Of a stretch of DNA of 25,860 nt, positions 7,767 through 15,685 are shown in pieces. The DNA comes from HGM05232 sp964646495 (GTDB lineage: Bacteria > Bacteroidota > Bacteroidia > Bacteroidales > Muribaculaceae), in contig CAZYEO010000016.1 of NCBI GenBank assembly GCA_964646495.1, positions 1 to 25,860 on the forward strand, written 5' to 3'. Every line of letters starts with the position of its first letter. Positions within the stretch are counted from its first letter, which is position 1. A model generated the notes under the pieces. That model saw only the letters and a list, made by a program, of their open reading frames with translations, had not been told where the DNA came from and made no database searches. Made by a program: the position numbers and the translations under genes.

Positions 7767-8678
7767 TCAGTGGTTTACGGCTCCTATTATTTCTGAAATA
7801 TTTGAAATATTATGACGCTTCATATACTCCTCAATGTAATCAATAATTTTTATTGTAATTGTAGGATCTATAAAATTTGCCGTCCCTACTTGTATAGCTG
7901 TTGCTCCAGCGAGGATAAATTCTATTGCGTCACGCCCATTCATTATTCCACCAAGTCCTATTACCGGAACTTTCACAGCATTAGCTACTTGCCATACCAT
8001 TCTTACTGCTATCGGACGAATACATGGGCCAGAAAGTCCTCCTGTAATTGTCGATAGGTATGGTTTTTGGGATTCTGTATTGATTGCCATTCCGAGAAAT
8101 GTATTCGTAAGGCTTACTGCATCAGCTCCTTCGTTTTCTACAGATCTTGCAATATCGGCAATATCGGTGACATTAGGTGATAATTTCACAATCATTGTTT
8201 TTGAAAACGCATCTCTACAGGCCTTTGTCACACTTGCAGCTCCACCGCATGTTGTCCCAAAAGCCATTCCACCCTCTTTAACGTTGGGGCAAGATATATT
8301 AATCTCTACAGCATTTATTTTGTCGAGAGGGGATAATTTTTCTAATACTTCCACATAATCAGATATGGATGCTCCAGATACATTGACAATGATTTCTGTG
8401 TCATAATCCTTGATGCGAGGATATATGTGTTCTACAAAATAATTTATCCCTTTATTTTGGAGTCCCACAGCATTGAGCATACCAGATGGGGTTTCTATCA
8501 TGCGAGGATACGGATTCCCTTCGCGGTGGTTGAGTGTAGTCCCTTTAATTATTATTCCCCCCAACCTATTCAAATCGATAAAGTCGACAAATTCTTCTCC
8601 ATAGCCAAATGTCCCTGATGCTGTTAGCACAGGATTTTTAAGGCATATATTTCCTATTTTTACATTTAGATCTACCAT
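7767..8678 (-). CDS. pyrD: Dihydroorotate dehydrogenase B (NAD+), catalytic subunit
   Basis: This 303-residue FMN protein oxidises dihydroorotate to orotate in de novo pyrimidine synthesis. The catalytic base Cys of class 1 enzymes is at residue 130 in NISCPN, followed by VKEGGMAFG. The KLSPNVTDI segment and the C-terminal GLGGIMNGRDAIEFILAGA phosphate-binding region are present, as is the final VGTANF. The presence of pyrK next door places it in class 1B, where electrons pass to NAD+ via the iron-sulfur flavoprotein partner. Its start overlaps the end of pyrK by 7 nt (AATGGTAG), which implies translational coupling. Cytosolic. Confidence 0.96.
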   Translation of the reverse strand: MVDLNVKIGNICLKNPVLTASGTFGYGEEFVDFIDLNRLGGIIIKGTTLNHREGNPYPRMIETPSGMLNAVGLQNKGINYFVEHIYPRIKDYDTEIIVNVSGASISDYVEVLEKLSPLDKINAVEINISCPNVKEGGMAFGTTCGGAASVTKACRDAFSKTMIVKLSPNVTDIADIARSVENEGADAVSLTNTFLGMAINTESQKPYLSTITGGLSGPCIRPIAVRMVWQVANAVKVPVIGLGGIMNGRDAIEFILAGATAIQVGTANFIDPTITIKIIDYIEEYMKRHNISNISEIIGAVNH

Positions 8679-9451
8679 TTCAATTTCTTAATGTTAAATA
8701 TTGGACCCTCTTTACACACACACACATTACCATCAGTAGTGTCTTCAACGCAGCACAGACAAGCTCCTATGCCACAAGCCATGAGATTTTCCAATGACAC
8801 TTCACACTCTACTCCATTGTCGGATGCAATTTTAGCAATCCCTTTCATCATTGGGAGAGGGCCACAACAAAATATATTGGTAAAATTATCCAGATTATTA
8901 AATACGCTATTATGAGTCACGATTCCTTTCTCTCCATAACTACCGTCATCAGTGGATATTAAAACAGGAGCTATTTCGCTGAATTTATCTACTAATAAAA
9001 GGTCGGATTTAGTCTTTGCAGCTAATAAAAACACAGGATTATAACCTTTCTCAGAAAGTACCTTTCCAAAATATAATAATGGAGCTACCCCCACTCCACC
9101 ACCTACCAGCAGTACTTTATCGGATTTTTCTTTAGGGAAGGAAAATGAGTTTCCTAACGGAATCATCATATTGAACATAGAACCTATTTGAGAGTCTATA
9201 AGAGTTTTAGTTCCTTCTCCGGCATTCCTAATTAGTAACCAGATTTCATTTTTATTGCTATCAATGTTGCATATAGATATGGGACGTCGCAAAAAAGTAT
9301 TTTCCGAACCGGTTATTTTAATTTCAACAAACTGCCCCGGTTTTATTTGTGGCAATGTTTCACCATTTGTAGGCTTTAATTTTAGTAAAGCATAACTATG
9401 GCTTAAAGTCATATTTTCTGTGACAATAAAATCTGATATATATTTTCTCAT
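8672..9451 (-). CDS. pyrK: Dihydroorotate dehydrogenase B, FAD/[2Fe-2S] electron-transfer subunit
   Basis: This 259-residue member of the ferredoxin-reductase family carries electrons from PyrD to NAD+. The FAD-binding barrel lies in the first 100 residues (FLRRPISICNID). The NAD-binding GGGVGVAPLLYFGK follows at about residues 115-130. The C-terminal iron-sulfur cluster ligands are C226-x4-C231-x2-C234-x11-C246 in ACGIGACLCCVED and the CVCKEGP end. It is the first gene of the pyrK-pyrD unit and has a well-formed promoter at 9489-9519. The ATG at 9451 gives the expected MRKYISDFIV start. Confidence 0.95.
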   Translation of the reverse strand: MRKYISDFIVTENMTLSHSYALLKLKPTNGETLPQIKPGQFVEIKITGSENTFLRRPISICNIDSNKNEIWLLIRNAGEGTKTLIDSQIGSMFNMMIPLGNSFSFPKEKSDKVLLVGGGVGVAPLLYFGKVLSEKGYNPVFLLAAKTKSDLLLVDKFSEIAPVLISTDDGSYGEKGIVTHNSVFNNLDNFTNIFCCGPLPMMKGIAKIASDNGVECEVSLENLMACGIGACLCCVEDTTDGNVCVCKEGPIFNIKKLKW

Positions 9452-9488
9452 TATGCAAGGAGGGTTATTTATTATTAAATATGCCTTA

Positions 9489-9519
9489 CAAAACTAACAA
9501 TTATTAGTTAATAATGCAA
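9489..9519 (-). promoter_or_regulatory. Bacteroidota-type promoter for pyrK-pyrD (and probably the response regulator)
   Basis: On the minus strand a -33 element TTGC (9516-9519) is separated by exactly 19 nt from the -7 box TAGTTTTG (9489-9496), matching the TTTG-N19-TAnnTTTG pattern of Bacteroidota primary sigma factors. The start site would be near 9482, leaving a leader of about 30 nt. The spacer holds TAAC and GTTA arms that could form a small operator; that is speculative. Confidence 0.65.
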
Positions 9520-9533
9520 TTGGCTAAGGCATC

Positions 9534-9580
9534 AAAAAAAAACCTGTATCCAAAAGTCAGTTATTCTTTTAGGATACAAG
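9534..9580 (-). terminator. Intrinsic terminator of proS
   Basis: On the minus strand, CTTGTATCC pairs with GGATACAGG, then AAAAG pairs with CTTTT around a 9-nt loop. One T is unpaired between the two helices. Nine T residues follow directly (the run of A at 9534-9542 on the plus strand). It begins 32 nt after the proS stop and separates proS from the pyr promoter. Confidence 0.88.
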
Positions 9581-9612
9581 TTTCTGATTATAAGTTGATA
9601 AATTGTTTAGAA

Positions 9613-11094
9613 TCAATAATTTCTGGCAAATATTACTCTTTGAGCAGAGGGCTTGCCTGTAACCATGCATACACCGGGTGTTTTATCACCATCGAGAGGA
9701 ATACATCTGATAGTTGCCTTAGTTTCCTCTTTAATTTTTTCTTCGGTTTCTGGTGTGCCATCCCAATGAGCAAGAATAAAGCCTCCATTATCTATTTTCT
9801 CTTTAAATTCATCGTATGTATCTACTTCAATAGTTTTTTCGGCTCTGAACTTATATGCCTTGTCGAATATATTATTTTGAATATCTTCGAGTAATTGAGC
9901 AACATAATCTTCAATTCCATCAATTGGTACAGTAGTCTTCTCAAGTGTATCACGACGCATTACTTCTATTGTTCCGTTTTCAATATCTCTTGCACCTAAT
10001 ACTAAGCGGACTGGTACACCCTTTAATTCATAATCGGCAAATTTGAATCCTGGACGTTTATTGTCGGCATTATCATATTTTACGCTGATACCTGCTTTCT
10101 TAAGATTTTTAAAAATAGGATCCACCTTATCATTAATAAGAGATAACTGTTCATCATTCTTATATATAGGGATAATCACTACTTGTATGGGTGCTAAGTG
10201 TGGTGGAAGCACAAGCCCATTGTCATCTGAGTGAGTCATGATTAATGCTCCCATTAAGCGAGTAGAAACACCCCATGATGTTGCCCACACATATTCAAGT
10301 TCATTATTCTTATTGATGAATTTCACATCGAATGCTTTAGCAAAATTCTGCCCTAAAAAATGAGAAGTACCCGATTGAAGTGCTTTACCATCCTGCATCA
10401 TTGCTTCGATGGTAAAAGTTTCCAATGCACCGGCAAATCTTTCATTAGCAGATTTTACACCTTTAATTACAGGAACAGCCATGTATTTTTCGGCAAATTC
10501 AGCATATACATCAAGCATCTTTTTAGCTTCAATCAGAGCCTCTTCCTCTGTAGCATGAGCTGTGTGCCCTTCTTGCCACAAAAATTCGGCTGTGCGAAGA
10601 AACATTCTTGTGCGCATTTCCCATCGAAATACATTTGCCCATTGATTGCATAATATTGGTAGGTCGCGGTATGATTGAATCCAGTTTTTATATGTATTCC
10701 AGATTATTGTTTCCGATGTGGGTCGAATTATTAATTCTTCTTCTAATCTGGCTGCCGGATCTACTACTACCCCACCACCATTAGGATCATTTTTAAGACG
10801 ATAGTGTGTTACTACTGCACATTCTTTGGCAAATCCTTCAACGTGAGCAGCTTCTTTACTTAGAAATGATTTTGGAATAAGAAGAGGGAAATAGGCATTT
10901 ACATGTCCGGTTTCCTTAAACATATCGTCAAGCTGACGTTGCATTTTTTCCCATATTGCGTAACCGTATGGTTTGATTACCATGCATCCGCGCACAGCAG
11001 ATTGTTCAGCCAAGTCGGCTTTCACCACAAGGTCATTGTACCATTGAGAATAACTATCGGCTCTTTTAGTTAGATCTTTTAGCTCTTTTGCCAT
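9613..11094 (-). CDS. proS: Prolyl-tRNA synthetase (archaeal/eukaryal type)
   Basis: This 493-residue class II synthetase attaches proline to tRNA-Pro in the cytosol. It begins MAKELKDLTKRADSYSQW, the typical start in Bacteroidales. Motif 2 lies in NVFRWEMRTRMFLRTAEFLW, followed by QEGHTAHAT. The anticodon-binding domain (VVIIPIYKND onward) and the C-terminal domain of the compact ProRS type are present. The bacterial editing insertion is absent, as expected for this type. The frame could be extended 21 codons to 11157, but a -7 promoter box at 11134-11141 lies inside that extension, and family starts agree with 11094. A strong terminator follows, so it is probably a single-gene transcript. 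Confidence 0.97.
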   Translation of the reverse strand: MAKELKDLTKRADSYSQWYNDLVVKADLAEQSAVRGCMVIKPYGYAIWEKMQRQLDDMFKETGHVNAYFPLLIPKSFLSKEAAHVEGFAKECAVVTHYRLKNDPNGGGVVVDPAARLEEELIIRPTSETIIWNTYKNWIQSYRDLPILCNQWANVFRWEMRTRMFLRTAEFLWQEGHTAHATEEEALIEAKKMLDVYAEFAEKYMAVPVIKGVKSANERFAGALETFTIEAMMQDGKALQSGTSHFLGQNFAKAFDVKFINKNNELEYVWATSWGVSTRLMGALIMTHSDDNGLVLPPHLAPIQVVIIPIYKNDEQLSLINDKVDPIFKNLKKAGISVKYDNADNKRPGFKFADYELKGVPVRLVLGARDIENGTIEVMRRDTLEKTTVPIDGIEDYVAQLLEDIQNNIFDKAYKFRAEKTIEVDTYDEFKEKIDNGGFILAHWDGTPETEEKIKEETKATIRCIPLDGDKTPGVCMVTGKPSAQRVIFARNY

Positions 11095-11133
11095 TATATT
11101 ATTGGTATATTCGTTTACAAAAAATTTAGTTTG

Positions 11134-11141
11134 CAAAATTA
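11134..11141 (-). promoter_or_regulatory. -7 promoter box for proS
   Basis: TAATTTTG followed by CAAAC on the minus strand matches the TAnnTTTG box, often extended by CA, seen at other promoters in this window. No good -33 element is visible 19 nt upstream. A start near 11127 would give a leader of about 33 nt and rules out the longer proS frame. Confidence 0.55.
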
Positions 11142-11168
11142 ATTCTTTTTTCGGCAAATACCGAATCT

Positions 11169-11882
11169 CTATAGCTGTAATGTTGATTTTTTGGCGTTTT
11201 CAATCATTGCTTTTCCCGGCACAAGATATATTTCCAATCTTCGATTAATAATTCTATTGTCCATGGAATTATTTGGTCGAAGCGGTTGGCTTAGACCTGC
11301 AGCATAGGGAATAATAAAATCTGTATTTACGTTTTGAGTTTCAAACCAATCAAATATCGCCTCTACACGCTGACGAGACAGATTAAAAGTGAAATCTTTT
11401 GTGCCTGTATTATCCGTATGCATATTCATGAGCATCCTGTAGTTGTCAGGTGTTTTTAAGAATCTAAGCAATGGGATTAATAGTTTTATGCCTTCAGCAG
11501 ATAATACAGTATCATTAGGCATGAAAAGATCGGCTGCCGGAATTGTGATAACAATTACTTCACCCTCTCTGGTGAGTTCAGTGTTATACTTTTCTTTTTT
11601 TAGTCTGACAGCTTGTTTACGTTGAAATACTTTTATTTCTTCAGTATATTTACCTAAAGGTGGGTTTTCGATGTTTTCATCTAAAGTAAGATCATAAATA
11701 TCCTCTGATTTAGATTTTTTGTCCTTATCATTAGATTTGCTCTTAGCCTCTTTATGATTACTATCAAAAGCTCCTTTTATCGTCTTAAATATATTTTGTC
11801 CATAACTTTTAGGAGAATATTGAATTGTTAAAGAAAAAGCTGATATAGCAACTGTAAGATATATTATTTTTTTTCTGATCAT
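11169..11882 (-). CDS. OmpA-domain (peptidoglycan-associating) exported protein
   Basis: This 237-residue protein starts with a likely signal peptide (MIRKK, then a hydrophobic stretch ending near KSYGQ, about residue 29). A low-complexity charged linker rich in Lys, Ser and Asp follows (about 40-65). The C-terminal OmpA-like domain (about 110-220) shows MHTDNTG with the ligand Asp at 157 and the IINRRLEIYLVP end with the conserved Arg near 214. These residues contact the diaminopimelate of peptidoglycan in the family. No beta-barrel domain and no lipobox Cys is present, so it is probably a periplasmic cell-wall-binding protein. It starts 11 nt after the acidic 106-residue gene, which suggests the two are transcribed together. 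The precise role is unknown. Confidence 0.85.
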   Translation of the reverse strand: MIRKKIIYLTVAISAFSLTIQYSPKSYGQNIFKTIKGAFDSNHKEAKSKSNDKDKKSKSEDIYDLTLDENIENPPLGKYTEEIKVFQRKQAVRLKKEKYNTELTREGEVIVITIPAADLFMPNDTVLSAEGIKLLIPLLRFLKTPDNYRMLMNMHTDNTGTKDFTFNLSRQRVEAIFDWFETQNVNTDFIIPYAAGLSQPLRPNNSMDNRIINRRLEIYLVPGKAMIENAKKSTLQL

Positions 11883-11893
11883 TATTTTTTATA

Positions 11894-12214
11894 TCAATAT
11901 ATACCGAGTGTTTCCTCATATTCAAGCTCAGCTAAAACTATATGCTTGACATCATCTATATCGATTTCATTATCGGAATCTTTGCGAAGTTGATTCTTTA
12001 CATATCCTATGAGGTCTGTTTCGCTCAGCATTGCCTCATCATCATCGGAATCAACATCTAAAAATCCTTGTTCGTCATAATAATCAAACACTAAATCGAT
12101 AACGGTGAGAATGTCATCATCTGAATACTTAGTTTTAACACTACTTTGAATTTTATTCTTGATGAATTTTATTGCTTCATCTTCATCATACTCTTTTACT
12201 TCGTTTGCGCTCAT
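11894..12214 (-). CDS. Small, highly acidic hypothetical protein
   Basis: This is a 106-residue protein in which 31 residues are Asp or Glu, with runs such as DVDSDDDEAM. It has no signal peptide, membrane helix or Cys. Two similar stretches are visible, DDDILTVIDLVFDYYDEQG and IDIDDVKHIVLAELEYEE, each an acidic lead followed by an amphipathic helix, hinting at an internal duplication. I do not recognise a named family. It lies 86 nt after rimM and 11 nt before the OmpA-domain gene. It could be a cytosolic adaptor or regulatory partner, but there is no direct evidence. Confidence 0.8.
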   Translation of the reverse strand: MSANEVKEYDEDEAIKFIKNKIQSSVKTKYSDDDILTVIDLVFDYYDEQGFLDVDSDDDEAMLSETDLIGYVKNQLRKDSDNEIDIDDVKHIVLAELEYEETLGIY

Positions 12215-12300
12215 AATCTTTATAATTTAGTGGGGTTTTAGTTTTCTAAGTTATAAAATTGGTTGTTAATAAAAATTGAATTATTGTTTTGCTTTTATTT

Positions 12301-12849
12301 CTATAAGTCCAGAATTCCGTCAGGAAGCGACATATTTATTGTCAAATCCGTATCATCAATTCCTGTAATAAAATCTTCGGTAATTGGAATGTAAAATTCT
12401 TCTTTTTCATCATTCATGACAATGAATAGAGCATTTTCGGTGGAGTCGTCAATATCAATAATTTCACCGATTTCTCCATGTCTCACATCAATTATTTTAT
12501 AACCTATGAAATAATCGGCTGGAGTTGCTGAATCGTCGTCCTCCTCATCAGTCTCATCCGTGATAATTGCATCATATTCTTTTTTTAGAACATAAATGCT
12601 GCGATTTGAATATTGTTTCACGCTTTCATCACTATTCATTCCTTCAAATTTAAGAAGAACGGTGTGATCGTTTTTAGGTCGTAGGCTTTCAATAAAAAAA
12701 GGCACATAAATGCCATTGATGTCAATAATATAGCATGAAAAATTGTCTAAAACTTCAGCATCACACGTGAATGACGCCGAAATTTCACCTGAAATTCCGT
12801 GTGGTTTGTTGAATTGACCTATTTCAATTATCTCGTCTCGTGTAATCAT
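12301..12849 (-). CDS. rimM: 16S rRNA processing / 30S maturation factor RimM
   Basis: This 182-residue protein starts ITRDEIIEIGQFNKPHGISGEI, the RimM N-terminal signature (G-x-x-x-K-x-H-G-x-x-G-E). The N-terminal domain (to about residue 95) binds ribosomal protein S19 in the family. The C-terminal PRC-barrel-like part (about 105-180) includes YFIGYKIIDVRHGEIGEIIDI and EEFYIPITEDFITGID. An acidic linker (DETDEEDDDS) joins them. It follows murA by 12 nt, so the two are co-transcribed. Confidence 0.93.
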   Translation of the reverse strand: MITRDEIIEIGQFNKPHGISGEISASFTCDAEVLDNFSCYIIDINGIYVPFFIESLRPKNDHTVLLKFEGMNSDESVKQYSNRSIYVLKKEYDAIITDETDEEDDDSATPADYFIGYKIIDVRHGEIGEIIDIDDSTENALFIVMNDEKEEFYIPITEDFITGIDDTDLTINMSLPDGILDL

Positions 12850-12861
12850 TTTAGTTACAAT

Positions 12862-14169
12862 TTATGAAATACGCAATATTTTTGCGCCAATAGCATTAAG
12901 TCGTTTATCGATATCCTGATATCCACGATCAATCTGGTCGATGTTATGTATATGGCTTGTGCCACGAGCCGACATAGCTGCTATCAACATTGCGATTCCG
13001 GCACGAATATCAGGTGACACCATATTAGTTGCGCGAAGAGAATTTAATTTCCCAGAGCCTATTACAGCAGCGCGGTGTGGATCACATAAAATTATTTGTG
13101 CCCCCATGTCAATTAATTTGTCTACAAAAAACAGACGGCTCTCAAACATTTTCTGATGTATTAATACGCAACCTTTTGCTTGTGTGGCGACAACCAGAAA
13201 AACACTCAATAAGTCCGGCGATAATCCCGGCCATGTAGCATCTGAAATCGTCATTATAGAACCATCTATAAATTTGTCTATTTCATATCCTTCATGAGCC
13301 GGAATATGAATATCATCGTTTATACGTTCGAGTGTAATACCTAATCGTTTGAAGCTATCGGGAATTATTCCAAGATCATCAAACGAAACATTTTTCAGTG
13401 TTATCTCAGAGCCTGTCATAGCTGCCATTCCGATAAAACTACCTACTTCTATCATATCGGGAAGAATTCTATGGCTGCATCCATGTAACTCCGTTACACC
13501 TTCAATAGTAAGAAGGTTCGATCCTACACCGGATATTTTCGCCCCCATAGAAATGAGCATTTTGGACAATTGCTGTATGTATGGTTCACAAGCAGCATTA
13601 TATATGGTTGTAGTCCCTTCTGCTAATACTGCTGCCATAAGGATATTGGCAGTTCCTGTAACAGATGCTTCGTCAAGGAGCATATATGTTCCTTTGAGTT
13701 TGTCGGCATTAACCTCGTATAAATGTTCTTGAGAATTATATTTAAAATCGGCTCCCAGTTTCTGAATACCAACAAAATGAGTATCTAAACGACGACGTCC
13801 AATTTTGTCACCTCCCGGTTTTGGTAAAATAGCAAATCCGAAACGAGCCACCAAAGGACCTATTATCATTACAGATCCTCTGAGGGATGCTGATTTTGAA
13901 ATAAATTCTTGTGAACGAAGATATGATAAATCAATACTATCCGCACAAAATGAATAAGTAGTACCCTCTTCTTTCTCCACTTTCACTCCCATATCCTTCA
14001 ATAGTGCAATAAGATTATTCACATCAAGGATATCCGGAAGATTTGAAATGGTCACTTTCTCAGCAGTGAGTAATGTAGCGCATAGTATTTCCAACGCTTC
14101 ATTTTTTGCGCCTTGAGGAATTATGTCGCCATGCAATTTGTGTCCACCTTCTACAATAAATGTACTCAT
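12862..14169 (-). CDS. murA: UDP-N-acetylglucosamine 1-carboxyvinyltransferase with Asp in the active-site loop
   Basis: This 435-residue enzyme transfers enolpyruvate to UDP-GlcNAc in the first committed step of peptidoglycan synthesis. The N-terminal IPQGAKNEALEILCATLL carries the catalytic Lys-Asn pair. The loop KPGGDKIGRRRLDTH corresponds to PGGCAIGxRPVDLH of E. coli. The Cys that fosfomycin alkylates is Asp121 here (codon GAC at 13807-13809). The C-terminal part includes SPDIRAGIAMLIAAMSARG and the final RGYQDIDKRLNAIGA. Length and order are complete. It lies between a DUF4290 gene and rimM, an order I recognise from Bacteroidales genomes. Confidence 0.97.
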   Translation of the reverse strand: MSTFIVEGGHKLHGDIIPQGAKNEALEILCATLLTAEKVTISNLPDILDVNNLIALLKDMGVKVEKEEGTTYSFCADSIDLSYLRSQEFISKSASLRGSVMIIGPLVARFGFAILPKPGGDKIGRRRLDTHFVGIQKLGADFKYNSQEHLYEVNADKLKGTYMLLDEASVTGTANILMAAVLAEGTTTIYNAACEPYIQQLSKMLISMGAKISGVGSNLLTIEGVTELHGCSHRILPDMIEVGSFIGMAAMTGSEITLKNVSFDDLGIIPDSFKRLGITLERINDDIHIPAHEGYEIDKFIDGSIMTISDATWPGLSPDLLSVFLVVATQAKGCVLIHQKMFESRLFFVDKLIDMGAQIILCDPHRAAVIGSGKLNSLRATNMVSPDIRAGIAMLIAAMSARGTSHIHNIDQIDRGYQDIDKRLNAIGAKILRIS

Positions 14170-14201
14170 CGCAATATTATTTTTAGGGTAAATAGATATG
14201 G

Positions 14202-14807
14202 TTATTTTGCTTTACGCTTATTATTTCGTTTATTGTTTTGTTGTGTAGGAGTTGGTGCTTCTTTGAATTCACGGAGTTTATATGTAGATGGATCAAGGTT
14301 GATTCTTCCATGTGAATAATGATATAAATCCTTGAATATTTTTTCATCCTCTACCCCCTCTTTATTGATTGCAAAAATCAATTTTTTCATGTGGTGAGCA
14401 ATAAGTGAAATGAGCAGGTTTTTCTGCTCCCCTTCAGGATATACAGAAGCTCGCTCTATCATCAATTCAATAATCTTACCGTAATGGCGATATTTAATAG
14501 GTGATAATTGATATTCCACTTTGTCGGGACGAGTGTATAGGTTCTCTTTATGTATAATTTCGCATGGGAAATCTATATCAAGCCTAAAATCAGACATGAT
14601 AGCTAAGTGATCCCATAATTTGTTCTTTGAATCTTCTATATCTCTCAGATGTGGGAATAAATTGCCCATTATATGTATAATTGATTGAGCGCACTTAGTA
14701 CGTTCAGCTCTATCAGGAATAGTGACACAATGGTCAACCATTTGCTGTACATTTCTCCCATATTCAGGAAGAATTAATTTTTTGAGCTGTGAATTATATT
14801 CTAACAT
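14202..14807 (-). CDS. DUF4290 family protein
   Basis: This 201-residue cytosolic protein is a Bacteroidota-specific family of unknown function. Typical segments are EYNSQLKKLILPEYGRNVQ, then MVDHCVTI and KLWDHLAIMSDFRLDIDFP. The C-terminus is a basic tail rich in Asn, Lys and Arg. The frame also opens at ATG 14831, but a -7 promoter box at 14834-14841 would place the transcript start after that codon. Family members begin close to the EYN motif, so I chose ATG at 14807. It starts the DUF4290-murA-rimM unit (32-nt gap to murA). Confidence 0.88.
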   Translation of the reverse strand: MLEYNSQLKKLILPEYGRNVQQMVDHCVTIPDRAERTKCAQSIIHIMGNLFPHLRDIEDSKNKLWDHLAIMSDFRLDIDFPCEIIHKENLYTRPDKVEYQLSPIKYRHYGKIIELMIERASVYPEGEQKNLLISLIAHHMKKLIFAINKEGVEDEKIFKDLYHYSHGRINLDPSTYKLREFKEAPTPTQQNNKRNNKRKAK

Positions 14808-14833
14808 TTCTATCTCGAGGTAATTATTCATTA

Positions 14834-14841
14834 CAAATTTA
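14834..14841 (-). promoter_or_regulatory. -7 promoter box for the DUF4290-murA-rimM unit
   Basis: TAAATTTG on the minus strand matches the TAnnTTTG box. No convincing -33 element is seen at 19 nt. The start would fall near 14827, between the two possible ATG codons of the DUF4290 gene. Confidence 0.45.
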
Positions 14842-14897
14842 TAAGTTTATTTCGTAACAGTAGAATCTAACATCCAAAAAATGGAGTTAAATATATT

Positions 14898-15590
14898 TTA
14901 AATTGCTTTTTTGGGAGTTGTAGCTTGAAATTCTTTAAGATATTGAGGTGTAGAGTATGCAACATCAATAAAATCATTGTTTCTAAATGCTCTTTCTGAT
15001 AATGCAGGCATATCCACAGCCACAGGTTTTACACGAGGAATATGCGTGATATTTTCCCCAGCTAAAATATCAAGAGCTTTATCCGAGCCATTCCCACATA
15101 GAATTATTTTTCTTCCCGTATTAATATATTCATTTAGAGATCCTTCTTCAAGAATTAAAGGGCATGGTTGCAACAATTCATTTAATGAAAGATCATAAAC
15201 GCCGGTAAATACCTCCATTCGTCTTGCGTCAATCATGGGTATAAATAACGATTCTTCATCGATTTCATGATTAAACATTACTCCTACCACCATTATTTGA
15301 AGCGTATTTATACCGATTAACGGTATTCCTAACCCAAAGCACAACCCTTTGGCTTCGGATAATCCTATGCGCAATCCTGTATATGATCCGGGACCGATGC
15401 TCACAGCTATTGCATCAAGTTTGATTTCACGGCTGTGAACGTATTTCATTGCACTTTCGATAAATCCGCTAAGTAATTGAGCGTGATTGCGTCCGTTGTA
15501 ATCTTCATGATGAAGTACTACCTCGCCATCGGTTGCTAATGCTACCGAACAAACCTCTGTCGAAGTGTCTATATTTAGAATATTTGCCAT
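14898..15590 (-). CDS. tsaB: tRNA threonylcarbamoyladenosine biosynthesis protein TsaB
   Basis: This 230-residue protein of the ASKHA fold partners TsaD in making t6A37 in tRNAs that read ANN codons. It begins MANILNIDTSTEVCSVAL, the family's first nucleotide-fold strand. It contains GRNHAQLL and the signature GPGSYTGLRIGLSEAKGL (near residue 70), with the PMIDARRMEVFTGVYD segment after it. TsaB is the non-catalytic dimerisation partner of TsaD. The frame extends to a TTG two codons upstream, but ATG at 15590 is preferred. It is divergent from yicC and has its own -7 box at 15611-15618. Confidence 0.94.
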   Translation of the reverse strand: MANILNIDTSTEVCSVALATDGEVVLHHEDYNGRNHAQLLSGFIESAMKYVHSREIKLDAIAVSIGPGSYTGLRIGLSEAKGLCFGLGIPLIGINTLQIMVVGVMFNHEIDEESLFIPMIDARRMEVFTGVYDLSLNELLQPCPLILEEGSLNEYINTGRKIILCGNGSDKALDILAGENITHIPRVKPVAVDMPALSERAFRNNDFIDVAYSTPQYLKEFQATTPKKAI

Positions 15591-15610
15591 TGTCAAAAAA
15601 ATATTATCTG

Positions 15611-15618
15611 CAAATTTA
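15611..15618 (-). promoter_or_regulatory. -7 promoter box for tsaB
   Basis: TAAATTTG followed by CA on the minus strand fits the TAnnTTTG box. The start would fall near 15604, 14 nt before the ATG. The -33 element is not recognisable. Confidence 0.5.
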
Positions 15619-15661
15619 CCATTTTTTCTGCTTTTAATGCTATTGCTTTCAATTTAGAGAG

Positions 15662-15669
15662 TAATTTTG
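15662..15669 (+). promoter_or_regulatory. -7 promoter box for the yicC-gmk-nadD cluster
   Basis: TAATTTTG followed by CAAAA on the plus strand fits the TAnnTTTG box. It lies 16 nt before the yicC ATG, giving a leader of only about 10 nt. The best upstream TTG (15643-15645) is closer than the usual 19 nt. It faces away from the tsaB box 43 bp to the left. Confidence 0.5.
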
Positions 15670-15685
15670 CAAAAAATACTTTATA

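Noticed and set aside
9452..9464. AAGGAGGG on the plus strand just before pyrK
   Set aside because: It would be a ribosome-binding site only for plus-strand genes; none starts there. On the pyrK transcript it reads as the complement, so it is not its ribosome-binding site. Probably chance.
11095..11157. 21-codon N-terminal extension of proS
   Set aside because: A -7 promoter box lies inside it and family proteins start at MAKEL.
14867..14887. Short TCCA/TGGA hairpin after tsaB
   Set aside because: Only a 4-bp stem around a T loop; too weak to call a terminator.
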